DNA from: an uncultured Oscillospiraceae bacterium
GTDB taxonomy: Bacteria > Bacillota > Clostridia > Oscillospirales > Oscillospiraceae
Direction: 5' to 3'
Length of the DNA: 14,522 bases
NCBI GenBank assembly: GCA_934533005.1
Contig: CAKTBC010000046.1
Span: forward strand, 1-14,522
In this document: positions 6,457 through 12,817 of the stretch, piece by piece
Position numbering within the stretch: position 1 is the stretch's first letter
Layout: each line of letters starts with the position of its first letter
Position numbers and translations under genes: made by a program
Notes under the pieces: model-generated
Seen by the model: only the letters and a program-made list of their open reading frames with translations
The model's database searches: none
What the model was told of the DNA's origin: nothing

Positions 6457-6478
6457 GATCTTCACCGTCCTCAAGCGA

Positions 6479-6484
6479 ATTATA
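6479..6484 (-). promoter_or_regulatory. Extended -10 promoter of the PPOX-ferredoxin/macrodomain/SirTM operon
   Basis: Reads TGG-TATAAT on the minus strand: a perfect -10 with an extended TG motif. No good -35 is seen, as is common for extended -10 promoters. The predicted start near 6472 gives a leader of about 16 bases to ATG 6456. The upstream PPOX gene ends 33 bases away, so this promoter lets the operon be transcribed independently. Confidence 0.65.
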
Positions 6485-6516
6485 CCACACGGAAAAGTGT
6501 TTTGCTTTAAATGCGA

Positions 6517-6912
6517 TTAAAATTCATACGGCGGATTGCCGGAAAAATCGGCGATGACGCCGTGGGCGTCCGCAAGATAGAACACCTCGAAAATGGGGTT
6601 CGTCGCCTCGCCGTACTGGCCCTTTACGATGGGGTTCTGGATGCACATTTCCTTGGCAGCCATGTTGTTTTCAAAAACGGCCTTGCCATGCAGCCGGATC
6701 CAGGCAAACTCCGGGCTGGAAACGGAGAGCTCCACATAGGGATTCGCCTGCATGTCCTTGTAGACCTCTTTCTGGTTGTTCGTGCAGAACCAAAGCCTGC
6801 CGTCGAGCTCCCCGGCAAACATGAAGGGACGGCACTTGGCTTTGCCGTCGCGCCCGACGGTGGCCAGATACTGGGTGGGATTGGCCTTGAGAAATGCAAT
6901 GACTTTGTTCAT
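6517..6912 (-). CDS. PPOX-fold (FMN-binding split barrel) flavoprotein, small stand-alone form
   Basis: 131 residues from ATG 6912, with GGAGG (6921-6925) 8 bases upstream. An upstream-extended frame to 7032 has no ribosome binding site and is rejected. The sequence is a single split-barrel domain: YLATVGRDGKAKCRPF at 15-30, LWFCTNNQKEVYKD at 40-53 and VELSVSSPEFAWIRLHGKAVF at 60-80. It is typical of small pyridoxamine-phosphate-oxidase family flavoproteins whose substrates are mostly unknown; no nitroreductase- or haem-specific residues can be claimed. Its N-terminal barrel resembles that of the neighbouring PPOX-ferredoxin protein, so the two could be distant duplicates. Its own promoter (6974-7002) sits below a palindrome-rich region that may be an HxlR operator. 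Confidence 0.85.
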   Translation of the reverse strand: MNKVIAFLKANPTQYLATVGRDGKAKCRPFMFAGELDGRLWFCTNNQKEVYKDMQANPYVELSVSSPEFAWIRLHGKAVFENNMAAKEMCIQNPIVKGQYGEATNPIFEVFYLADAHGVIADFSGNPPYEF

Positions 6913-6973
6913 GATACATACCTCCAAAATGGTTTTAAACAGGTGAAAGAATGCGTTTTCTTTCGATGGCAGT

Positions 6974-7002
6974 ATCATAGCGCCGCAGCGCCCGCTCGTA
7001 AA
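6974..7002 (-). promoter_or_regulatory. Promoter of the small PPOX flavoprotein gene
   Basis: Minus strand: TTTACG (6997-7002), 17-base spacer, TATGAT (6974-6979). Predicted start near 6967 and a leader of about 55 bases. Palindromes at 7008-7019 and 7024-7041 lie directly upstream of the -35 box. Confidence 0.45.
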
Positions 7003-7041
7003 GTAAGCACAATATTGTGGTGTAGTTACCAAAAGGATACT
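7003..7041. promoter_or_regulatory. Candidate operator region upstream of the PPOX flavoprotein promoter
   Basis: Contains a perfect 12-base palindrome CACAATATTGTG (7008-7019) and an imperfect dyad AGTTACC-AAAA-GGATACT (7025-7041, part of 7024-7041, two mismatched positions). GTAA at 7003 and TTAC at 7026 flank the 12-mer. The 12-mer centre is about 46 bases upstream of the predicted start of the PPOX gene. The right end reaches into the stop codon of the XRE gene. The architecture suggests a winged-helix dimer such as HxlR; the binding protein is inferred. Confidence 0.4.
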
Positions 7042-7597
7042 ATTTGAAGATGTTGCGATATCTGGTGTTTTTCGTTTCCGTTTCTTTATCTGGTGTTGCC
7101 GGATATGCGCGGTTCTCCACGTACGCCATCATGCGGTTATACAGCACTACATAGAAAAGCACAGCGAGCATACCGCCGACCGCGCCCAGAAGCGTATACG
7201 CTCGTATCTTCAGCGCTGTCCATAGGATAATGCCCACCCACGCCACAACACACAGAACGATCGTTGCAATGCGTTCATGCAGCCATTTTTTCTTAAAAAA
7301 TATGATCTTTTCCTTTAGCGTGAATGTGCTGTTGTTGAGTGCCGCAACAAGGTTGTTGTCGGCGGCTTTTTTAAAGTCTTCCGTCCAAAGCATTTCTCCG
7401 CTTATAAGCTCGTTAATGCTTACATCGAATTCCTCGGACAGCAGCGACAGCATTTCCACATCGGGCATATAGTTGCCGTTTTCCCAGCGAGAAATGGTTT
7501 TGTTGGTCACGCCGAGCGTTTCTCCGAGCTGCTCCTGCGTCAAACCTTTCTCTTTCCGCAGAGCAGCGATAAATTTTCCTATCTTTATTTGATCCAT
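7040..7597 (-). CDS. XRE-family transcriptional regulator with two C-terminal membrane helices
   Basis: 185 residues from ATG 7597, with GGAGGG (7606-7611) 8 bases upstream; the frame continues to 7792 without another plausible start. Residues 6-62 are a Cro/C1-type helix-turn-helix (LRKEKGLTQEQLGETLGVTN, then KTISRWENG). A linker follows, then two hydrophobic spans at about 109-128 and 134-153 with a basic stretch (FFKKKWLHER) before the first. The protein should be a DNA-binding domain tethered to the inner face of the membrane, a known layout among Firmicutes XRE proteins. Parts of the gene are visibly richer in A+T than its neighbours, which may point to later acquisition. A tandem repeat near its -35 region suggests self-regulation. 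Its signal and target genes are unknown. Confidence 0.85.
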   Translation of the reverse strand: MDQIKIGKFIAALRKEKGLTQEQLGETLGVTNKTISRWENGNYMPDVEMLSLLSEEFDVSINELISGEMLWTEDFKKAADNNLVAALNNSTFTLKEKIIFFKKKWLHERIATIVLCVVAWVGIILWTALKIRAYTLLGAVGGMLAVLFYVVLYNRMMAYVENRAYPATPDKETETKNTRYRNIFK

Positions 7598-7618
7598 TTT
7601 TCTATCCCTCCGAGGAGA

Positions 7619-7624
7619 AGTATA
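7619..7624 (-). promoter_or_regulatory. Extended -10 promoter of the XRE gene
   Basis: TGT-TATACT on the minus strand; at 17-base spacing the -35 position (7642-7647) reads AATACA, a weak match. Predicted start near 7612, next to the ribosome binding site, so the leader would be very short. The poor -35 overlaps the first direct repeat. Confidence 0.45.
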
Positions 7625-7641
7625 ACAAGTTTTTTGTAAAA

Positions 7642-7684
7642 TGTATTCCCCACAAACAGCGAATGTACTGCCCACAAGCAGAGA
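7642..7684. repeat. Tandem 21-base direct repeats, 22-base period
   Basis: Copies at 7642-7662 and 7664-7684 match at 17 of 21 positions and share the core CCCACAA and CAG. The 22-base period equals about two helical turns, so both copies face the same side of DNA, as expected for cooperative operator sites. They overlap the -35 position of the XRE promoter. Confidence 0.6.
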
Positions 7685-7722
7685 GCCGGTGCTCCGCGCG
7701 CTTTTGGCGGCGGAGCACCGGC
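7685..7722. repeat. GC-rich inverted repeat between the divergent XRE and hxlR promoters
   Basis: Perfect 13-base arms (GCCGGTGCTCCGC at 7685-7697 and its complement at 7710-7722) with 3 further inner pairs around a bulged base. There is no T-run on either side, so it is not a normal terminator. It abuts the direct repeats and ends 13 bases before the hxlR -35 box. The non-coding stretch 7598-7803 holds only this, the direct repeats and the two promoters. Confidence 0.6.
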
Positions 7723-7735
7723 AAACATAAGAAAA

Positions 7736-7764
7736 TTGCAATCGGTGCGCAAATGGTGTAAAAT
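7736..7764 (+). promoter_or_regulatory. Promoter of the hxlR-type gene
   Basis: TTGCAA (7736-7741), 17-base spacer, TAAAAT (7759-7764). Predicted start near 7771, leader of about 33 bases with GGAGG at 7794-7798. Confidence 0.55.
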
Positions 7765-7803
7765 ACGAAACAAAGTGCCAAAAAGAAACCATTGGAGGTT
7801 CTC

Positions 7804-8151
7804 ATGGAAAACACCCTGAAAACGGAACTCCCGGCCTGCCCGGTGGAGACAACGCTGACGCTGATCGGCGATAAGTGGAAGGTACTGATACTGCGCGATC
7901 TCCTGCCGGGGACGAAGCGGTTCGGCGAGCTGAAAAAGTCGCTCGGCGGCGTTTCGCAGAAGGTGCTGACGGCGCAGCTGCGTGCCATGGAGGGGAGCGG
8001 GCTTGTCCACCGTGAGGTCTATGCTGAGGTGCCGCCGAAAGTGGAGTATTCTCTCACACCGCTCGGGCTCAGTCTCAAGCCCATTCTGGACGCCATGCTC
8101 GCCTGGGGCGAGGACTACAAAAAGCAATGCGGCGAGGGCGAAACGCATTAA
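7804..8151 (+). CDS. HxlR-family winged-helix transcriptional regulator
   Basis: 115 residues from ATG 7804, GGAGG at 7794-7798. A TTG at 7792 is in frame but overlaps that ribosome binding site and is rejected. The HxlR signature is clear: CPVETTLTLIGDKWKVLILRDL starts at Cys12, then RFGELKKSLGGVSQKVLTAQLRAME as the recognition helices, a wing (REVYAEVPPKVEYSLTPLG), and a dimerising C-terminal helix. Cys12 lies at the place where redox- or electrophile-sensing members such as YodB and HypR keep their reactive cysteine; a second Cys109 is near the end. HxlR proteins often control adjacent oxidoreductase or flavoprotein genes. Here the PPOX flavoprotein gene beyond the XRE gene is a plausible target. 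Confidence 0.92.
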   Translation: MENTLKTELPACPVETTLTLIGDKWKVLILRDLLPGTKRFGELKKSLGGVSQKVLTAQLRAMEGSGLVHREVYAEVPPKVEYSLTPLGLSLKPILDAMLAWGEDYKKQCGEGETH

Positions 8152-8154
8152 GTC

Positions 8155-8183
8155 TTGCGCGGCGGGCGGGGAACGTGTATAAT
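8155..8183 (+). promoter_or_regulatory. Promoter of the MBL-fold gene, and perhaps of the pyrH block
   Basis: TTGCGC (8155-8160), 17-base spacer, perfect TATAAT (8178-8183). Starts just after the hxlR stop. Predicted start near 8190 leaves a leader of about 64 bases with a hairpin at 8209-8228. With only 24 bases between the MBL gene and pyrH, it may also drive pyrH and frr. Confidence 0.65.
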
Positions 8184-8208
8184 GTTCTCCGTGAAAATAG
8201 GAGCCTTC

Positions 8209-8228
8209 TCTTCACCGAGCGGTGAAGA
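8209..8228 (+). promoter_or_regulatory. Leader hairpin upstream of the MBL-fold gene
   Basis: Eight-pair stem (TCTTCACC / GGTGAAGA) with a 4-base GAGC loop, in the 5' leader, 14 bases before the AGGAG ribosome binding site (8243-8247). It could stabilise the transcript or serve as an RNase feedback site. No T-run, so not a terminator. Confidence 0.4.
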
Positions 8229-8253
8229 AAGCGCCGCGACACAGGAGTTCACT

Positions 8254-9858
8254 ATGAAAGTTACCTTTTTGGGCGCGACCCACGAGGTCACGGGGAGCTG
8301 CACGCTCATCGAGTGCGGCCATAACCGCGGCCTTGTCGACTGCGGCATGGAGCAGGGGAAAGATATTTTCGAAAATCAGAAGCTGCCGGTGGCGGCGGGG
8401 GAGATCGACTTTGTCCTTTTGACCCACGCGCACATCGATCATTCCGGCAATCTGCCGCTGCTTTTTAAAAACGGGTTTGACGGCCCGATTTACGCCACGC
8501 GCGAGACGTGCGATCTCTGCCGGATCATGCTGCGCGACTGCGCACATATCCAGGAAAGCGAGGCCGAATGGCGCAACCGCAAGAGCCGCCGGAGCGGCGG
8601 GCCGGAGTATGAGCCGGTCTACACGCTCGACGACGCCGAAGCCGCCATTGCGCACCTGCGCCCGGTGAACTATCACGAACTGGTGCAGGTCGGCGAACAC
8701 TTCACCGTCCGGTTCAGCGATGTGTGCCATCTGCTCGGCAGCGCCTGCATCGAGGTATTTATGACCGAGAACGGCGTGGAACGCAAAATGGTGTTCAGCG
8801 GCGATATCGGCAATCTCAACCAGCCCATCATCCGCAACATGCCGGAAACGGTCGCGGAGGCGGACTATGTCATGATCGAGTCGACCTATGGCGACCGCCT
8901 GCACGACCGCCACATCCCGCCGGTCAACCTGCTTGCCGATTACATTCAGCGCACGCTCGACCGCGGCGGCAATCTCGTCATTCCGTCGTTCGCCGTCGGA
9001 CGCACGCAGGAGATGCTCTACTACATCCGCGAGATCAAGGAGAAAAAGCTCGTCACCGGCCACGACGGCTTCCCCGTCTATGTGGACAGCCCCATGGCCA
9101 ACGAGGCGACGGCGATCTATCTCCAATGCGGGCACGAATGCTTTGACGAGGAGACTCGCGCTCTTGTGGACGCGGGGATCAACCCCATCTGGTCGGACGG
9201 TATCCGCATTTCCGTCTCGAGCGAGGATTCCAAGGCCATCAACGAAAACCTGGAGCCGAAGGTCATTCTCTCAGCGAGCGGCATGTGCGAGGCGGGACGC
9301 ATCCGCCACCATCTCAAGCACAATCTCTGGCGTAAGGAAAGCACGGTGCTCTTCGTCGGCTATCAGGCGGAGGGGACGCTTGGCCGCAAGCTCTACGACG
9401 GCGAAAAGCACGTGAAGCTCTTCGGTGAGGACATCGAGGTCAACTGCGAAGTTGGCTTCCTGCCCGGCAAGAGCGGCCATGCCGACCGCGACGGGCTCAC
9501 CGCATGGCTTGCGGGCTTTGAGAAGAAGCCGAAGCTCGTGTTCGTAAACCATGGCGAGGACGCCGTGACGGACGCATTCGCAAGCTATCTCGAGACTGAG
9601 CACGGCTATAAGGCATTCGCGCCCTACAGCGGCACGGTGTTCGATCTCGCCGGGGAAAAATTCCTCGCCTGCCCGAAGGGCGTGCCGGTGCAGAAAGCAC
9701 AGACCGCCGCCGGCGCGGAGGCGAGCGGGCTTTACCAGAAGCTCCTTGCCGCCGGGGAATCGCTGCTCTCGCTCATCCGCGCAAGCCGCGGCAAACCGAA
9801 CAAAACGCTCAAACACTTCCTTTCGGATGTGGAAGAGCTTCTCAAAAAATATCGCTGA
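8254..9858 (+). CDS. Beta-CASP metallo-beta-lactamase-fold RNase-like protein
   Basis: 534 residues from ATG 8254, with AGGAG (8243-8247) 6 bases upstream; a longer frame from 8155 overlaps the promoter and is rejected. The MBL core has HAHIDH at 58-63, His159 (CHLLGSAC) and Asp184 (FSGDIG), the two-zinc site. The beta-CASP inserts follow: ESTYGDR near 209-215, SFAVGRTQE near 245-253 and LSASGMCEAGR at 339-349. An RMMBL-type end carries His409 (SGHAD) and His433 (NHGE). About 75 further residues finish the protein with a basic helical tail. These marks define the CPSF/Ysh1-like bacterial group, cytoplasmic endo/exoribonucleases. It is not RNase J, whose architecture is different. The RNA substrate is unknown. 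It is followed by pyrH after 24 bases. Confidence 0.9.
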   Translation: MKVTFLGATHEVTGSCTLIECGHNRGLVDCGMEQGKDIFENQKLPVAAGEIDFVLLTHAHIDHSGNLPLLFKNGFDGPIYATRETCDLCRIMLRDCAHIQESEAEWRNRKSRRSGGPEYEPVYTLDDAEAAIAHLRPVNYHELVQVGEHFTVRFSDVCHLLGSACIEVFMTENGVERKMVFSGDIGNLNQPIIRNMPETVAEADYVMIESTYGDRLHDRHIPPVNLLADYIQRTLDRGGNLVIPSFAVGRTQEMLYYIREIKEKKLVTGHDGFPVYVDSPMANEATAIYLQCGHECFDEETRALVDAGINPIWSDGIRISVSSEDSKAINENLEPKVILSASGMCEAGRIRHHLKHNLWRKESTVLFVGYQAEGTLGRKLYDGEKHVKLFGEDIEVNCEVGFLPGKSGHADRDGLTAWLAGFEKKPKLVFVNHGEDAVTDAFASYLETEHGYKAFAPYSGTVFDLAGEKFLACPKGVPVQKAQTAAGAEASGLYQKLLAAGESLLSLIRASRGKPNKTLKHFLSDVEELLKKYR

Positions 9859-9882
9859 TCCGCGAAAAGGGAGGAGAAACCC

Positions 9883-10602
9883 ATGGACGAAAAGAAGATC
9901 GCATACAAGCGCGTGCTGCTCAAGCTCTCCGGCGAGGCGCTCTCCGGCGACGCCGGAACGGGGCTGGATTTCAAGGTCATGGCTGAGGTCTGCGGCGTTG
10001 TCGCAAAATGCGCAAAGCAGGGCGTGGAGGTCGGCATCGTTGTCGGCGGCGGCAATTTCTGGCGCGGCGTGAAAAACGGCGAGGGCCGCATGGATCGCTG
10101 GAGAGCAGACTATATGGGCATGCTTGCCACGGTCATGAACTGTCTCGCGCTGCAGGACGTTTTGCAGCAGCAGGGCGTGGAAGCCAAGGTGCTCACCGCG
10201 ATGGAGATCCAGCACATCGGCGAGCCGTTCTCGGTGGAGAAGGCAGACGAATATCTCCGCAGCGGCAAGGTCGTCGTGTTCGGCGGCGGCGTCGGCAGCC
10301 CGTTCTTCACGACCGACACGGGCGCGGTGCTGCGCGCGGCGCTCATCGGCGCGGACGCGGTGCTGCTTGCAAAGAACGTCGACGGCGTATACAGCGCCGA
10401 CCCGAAGAAGGACCCCAACGCCGTGCGCTACGATTCTCTCCTGTATGAGGAAGTGCTCGAAAAGCGTCTCGCGGTCATGGACAGCACGGCGACGTGCATC
10501 GCCATGGACAACCGCATCCCCATCAAGGTGTTCGCGCTGCGCGAACCGGAAAACATCCTGCGCGCCGCCCGCGGCGAAGCCGTCGGCACGCTGGTCCATT
10601 AA
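9883..10602 (+). CDS. pyrH: UMP kinase
   Basis: 239 residues, the usual size, from ATG 9883 with GGGAGGAG 6 bases upstream. It belongs to the amino-acid-kinase fold and makes UDP from UMP and ATP in the cytoplasm as a hexamer, the committed step towards UTP and CTP. Seen in order: LLKLSGEAL at 12-20 (Lys14, Ser16, Gly17), GGGNFWRG at 55-62, DYMGMLATVMN at 76-86, PFFTTDT at 140-146 and KNVDGVYSADPK at 164-175. The loop reads GGGVGSPFF where many homologues have GGTGNPFF, a minor variation. frr follows after 42 bases, the order found in almost all bacteria; rpsB and tsf, which often precede pyrH, are absent here. Confidence 0.98.
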   Translation: MDEKKIAYKRVLLKLSGEALSGDAGTGLDFKVMAEVCGVVAKCAKQGVEVGIVVGGGNFWRGVKNGEGRMDRWRADYMGMLATVMNCLALQDVLQQQGVEAKVLTAMEIQHIGEPFSVEKADEYLRSGKVVVFGGGVGSPFFTTDTGAVLRAALIGADAVLLAKNVDGVYSADPKKDPNAVRYDSLLYEEVLEKRLAVMDSTATCIAMDNRIPIKVFALREPENILRAARGEAVGTLVH

Positions 10603-10644
10603 TAAGAAGAAAAACGGAAAAATAACACCGGGAGGATATATAAG

Positions 10645-11196
10645 ATGGCAGAAATCAAAGAATTCAAAAACCGCATGATCAAAACGGCAGAGGTTCTCTC
10701 CACCCAGTTCGACACCGTCCGCGCCGGCCGCGCCAACGCCGCCGTGCTCGATCAGATCGAGGTCGACTACTACGGCTCTCCCACCCCTATCCGCCAGATC
10801 GCATCCATTTCCAGCCCCGATCCCCGCACGCTGCTCATCCAGCCGTGGGACAACAGCACGCTCAAGCTCATTGAGAAGGCAATCCTCACCTCCGAGCTCG
10901 GCATCAACCCGCAGAACGACGGGCGCGTCATCCGCCTCGTGTTCCCGCAGCTCACCGAGGAGCGCCGCAAGGAGCTTGCCAAGCAGGTGCGCAAGTACGG
11001 CGAGGAAGCCAAGGTTGCTGTGCGCAACATCCGCCGCGATGCGATGGATAAGTTCAAGAAGGAGCAGAAAAAGGGCGAGATCACCGAGGATGATCTGAAG
11101 GATCTCGAAAAGGACATGCAGAAGCTGACCGACGACTATACCAAGGAAGTCGATAAGCTCACCGCCGCCAAGGAAAAGGAACTCTTCGAAATCTGA
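10645..11196 (+). CDS. frr: Ribosome recycling factor
   Basis: 183 residues, close to the standard 185, from ATG 10645 with GGGAGG 9 bases upstream. RRF acts with EF-G to split the post-termination ribosome. Diagnostic stretches are TVRAGRAN near 24-31, YYGSPTPIRQIA at 42-53, SELGINPQNDGR at 83-94, LTEERRKEL near 103-111 and VRNIRRDA near 125-132. The C-terminal half is the long charged helical hairpin of domain I. Its TGA shares one base with the uppS ATG (TGATG), a stop-start coupling. Confidence 0.98.
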   Translation: MAEIKEFKNRMIKTAEVLSTQFDTVRAGRANAAVLDQIEVDYYGSPTPIRQIASISSPDPRTLLIQPWDNSTLKLIEKAILTSELGINPQNDGRVIRLVFPQLTEERRKELAKQVRKYGEEAKVAVRNIRRDAMDKFKKEQKKGEITEDDLKDLEKDMQKLTDDYTKEVDKLTAAKEKELFEI

Positions 11197-11924
11197 TGGC
11201 GGGCGTTATAGAAAAAAACGGCGCGGCGGGGGAGAAGCTCCCCCGCCACATCGCCATTATCATGGACGGCAACGGCCGCTGGGCGAAAAAGCGCGGGCTG
11301 CCGCGCAAGGCCGGGCACGCCGTCGGCGCGGAGACGTTCCGGCGCATCGCAACGTACTGCAAAAACCTCGGCATGGACTATCTGACGGTGTATGCCTTCT
11401 CCACGGAGAACTGGAAGCGCTCGGACGAGGAAGTCGGCGCGATCATGGGGCTTTTGGAGAACTACCTGCACGAATCCATTGAAAAGATGGAGAAGGACCA
11501 TATCCGCCTGAAAATTCTCGGCGACACGACCGCCCTTTCGCCCACGATCCAGGGACTCATTGAAAAAACGGACGCGATCGCCGCAGGGCTCCCCGGCTGC
11601 TTTCAGGCGAACGTGTGCCTGAACTACGGCGGACGCGACGAGATCGTCCGCGCTGTGAACCGCTTTATGGCGGAGCACCCCGGCGAGGCGATCACCGAAG
11701 CGGCGATGGCGGAAGATCTTGATACCGCCGGTATCCCCGACCCGGATCTCATAATCCGCACGGGCGGGGAATATCGTATATCGAATTTCCTTATGTGGGA
11801 GAGCGCGTACTCGGAGCTTTACTTCACCGATGTGCTCTGGCCGGATTTCTCGGAGAAAGACATTGACGAAGCCGTTGCGGAGTACCGGCACCGCGACCGG
11901 CGGTTCGGGGGAGTAAAAGAGTGA
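11196..11924 (+). CDS. uppS: Isoprenyl (undecaprenyl) diphosphate synthase
   Basis: 242 residues of the cis-prenyltransferase family. It extends farnesyl diphosphate with isopentenyl diphosphate to the C55 lipid carrier for cell wall synthesis, acting at the inner face of the membrane. Motifs: IIMDGNGRWA at 21-30 (catalytic Asp24), TVYAFSTENWKR at 64-75, NYGGRDEI at 143-150 and RTGGEYRISNF at 188-198 followed by MWESAYSELYF. The ATG overlaps the frr stop by one base. An in-frame alternative start downstream would cut into the leader before IIMDGN, so 11196 is kept. The stop overlaps the cdsA start by 4 bases (GTGA). Confidence 0.97.
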   Translation: MAGVIEKNGAAGEKLPRHIAIIMDGNGRWAKKRGLPRKAGHAVGAETFRRIATYCKNLGMDYLTVYAFSTENWKRSDEEVGAIMGLLENYLHESIEKMEKDHIRLKILGDTTALSPTIQGLIEKTDAIAAGLPGCFQANVCLNYGGRDEIVRAVNRFMAEHPGEAITEAAMAEDLDTAGIPDPDLIIRTGGEYRISNFLMWESAYSELYFTDVLWPDFSEKDIDEAVAEYRHRDRRFGGVKE

Positions 11925-12805
11925 AAAAAAGAGTATTGACCGCGGTTGTGGGTATCCCCATTCTCATTGGGGGCGTATTCTTTGCGCCCATCTGGCTGTT
12001 CGGCGTCATCATCGCCGTTATCTGCGGCTTCGTGGCGTTTGAACTCATGCGCTGCGCCATCGGTCAGGCACCGAAGCGGCTGTATGTCTCGTCCATCCTC
12101 TCCGCCGTGGCGATTGCCATTTTCGGCGGACTCGATCTGCGCATGGCGGCGATCATTCTTTTGTTCCTCTTCTTTGTGCTCTCGTGCGAGATGATGGCGT
12201 GCTTTTCCACGCCGCGCAAGATCAGCATGGAGATGGTCGCCATTTCGATGCTCGCGGGCGGCGTGCTGCCGATGATGCTCTCTACGCTCCTTCGCATTGC
12301 GCAGTTTGAAACGACGATCTCCATCCCGGAGCTGTTGAAGGGCAACTCCACGCTCGTGCGCATCACGCACGACGGGCTTGTTGGACGGGTGCGCGCGTTT
12401 CTGCCGTTCGTCGTCGCCTTCGGGAGCGACGCGGGCGCCTATTTCTGCGGCCGGGCGTTCGGCAAAAAACAGCTCGCTCCGGCCATCTCCCCGCACAAGA
12501 CCGTCGCCGGCGGCATCGGCGGTGCGGTGTGCGGCGCGCTCATGGCGCTATTGTATGGTGTCGTTGTCCGCGCGTGCGGTATGAGCGCCAATCTCGTCTC
12601 GCTCACGGCGTTCGGCATGCTCGGCAGCGTTGTGGCGCAGCTCGGCGATCTGACGTTCTCGGCGTTCAAGCGCCAGTACGGCATCAAGGACTACGGCAAC
12701 ATTCTCCCCGGTCACGGCGGCATGCTCGACCGGTTTGACAGTATGTACTATCTCGCGCCGCTCACGGAGCTGTGGATGCTGCTCCTGCCCGCGATTTCGG
12801 CATAA
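11921..12805 (+). CDS. cdsA: Phosphatidate cytidylyltransferase (CDP-diglyceride synthase)
   Basis: 294 residues starting at GTG 11921, four bases inside the uppS end, with GGGGGAG 7 bases upstream. A membrane enzyme with seven or eight hydrophobic spans that makes CDP-diacylglycerol from phosphatidate and CTP, the branch point of phospholipid synthesis. The family signature is intact at residues 247-274: SAFKRQYGIKD, then PGHGGMLDRFDS. The upstream FGSDAGAYFCGR at 167-178 and the SPHKTVAGGIGG strand are also typical. The length is at the upper end for the family. It sits between uppS and dxr as in many Firmicutes and Proteobacteria. Confidence 0.96.
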   Translation: MKKRVLTAVVGIPILIGGVFFAPIWLFGVIIAVICGFVAFELMRCAIGQAPKRLYVSSILSAVAIAIFGGLDLRMAAIILLFLFFVLSCEMMACFSTPRKISMEMVAISMLAGGVLPMMLSTLLRIAQFETTISIPELLKGNSTLVRITHDGLVGRVRAFLPFVVAFGSDAGAYFCGRAFGKKQLAPAISPHKTVAGGIGGAVCGALMALLYGVVVRACGMSANLVSLTAFGMLGSVVAQLGDLTFSAFKRQYGIKDYGNILPGHGGMLDRFDSMYYLAPLTELWMLLLPAISA

Positions 12806-12817
12806 GGACGGATATGT

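Noticed and set aside
6457..6474. TTG at 6474 as the start of the PPOX-ferredoxin protein
   Set aside because: The extended -10 at 6479-6484 puts the transcript start at about 6472, so the TTG would be at or before the first base of the mRNA; ATG 6456 fits better.
7642..7722. Direct and inverted repeats considered as a CRISPR fragment or attachment site
   Set aside because: There are only two imperfect copies with a 1-base gap and no spacers, and no integrase or cas gene nearby.
7598..7792. N-terminal extension of the XRE protein to 7792
   Set aside because: It would run through the direct repeats, hairpin and promoter, adds 65 residues without any domain, and bypasses a good ribosome binding site before ATG 7597.
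9271..10599. A 442-codon open frame on the minus strand across the MBL gene end and pyrH
   Set aside because: It is antisense to two certain genes, has low-complexity His/Arg/Ala-rich composition typical of the opposite strand of G+C-rich coding DNA, and shows no recognisable domain.
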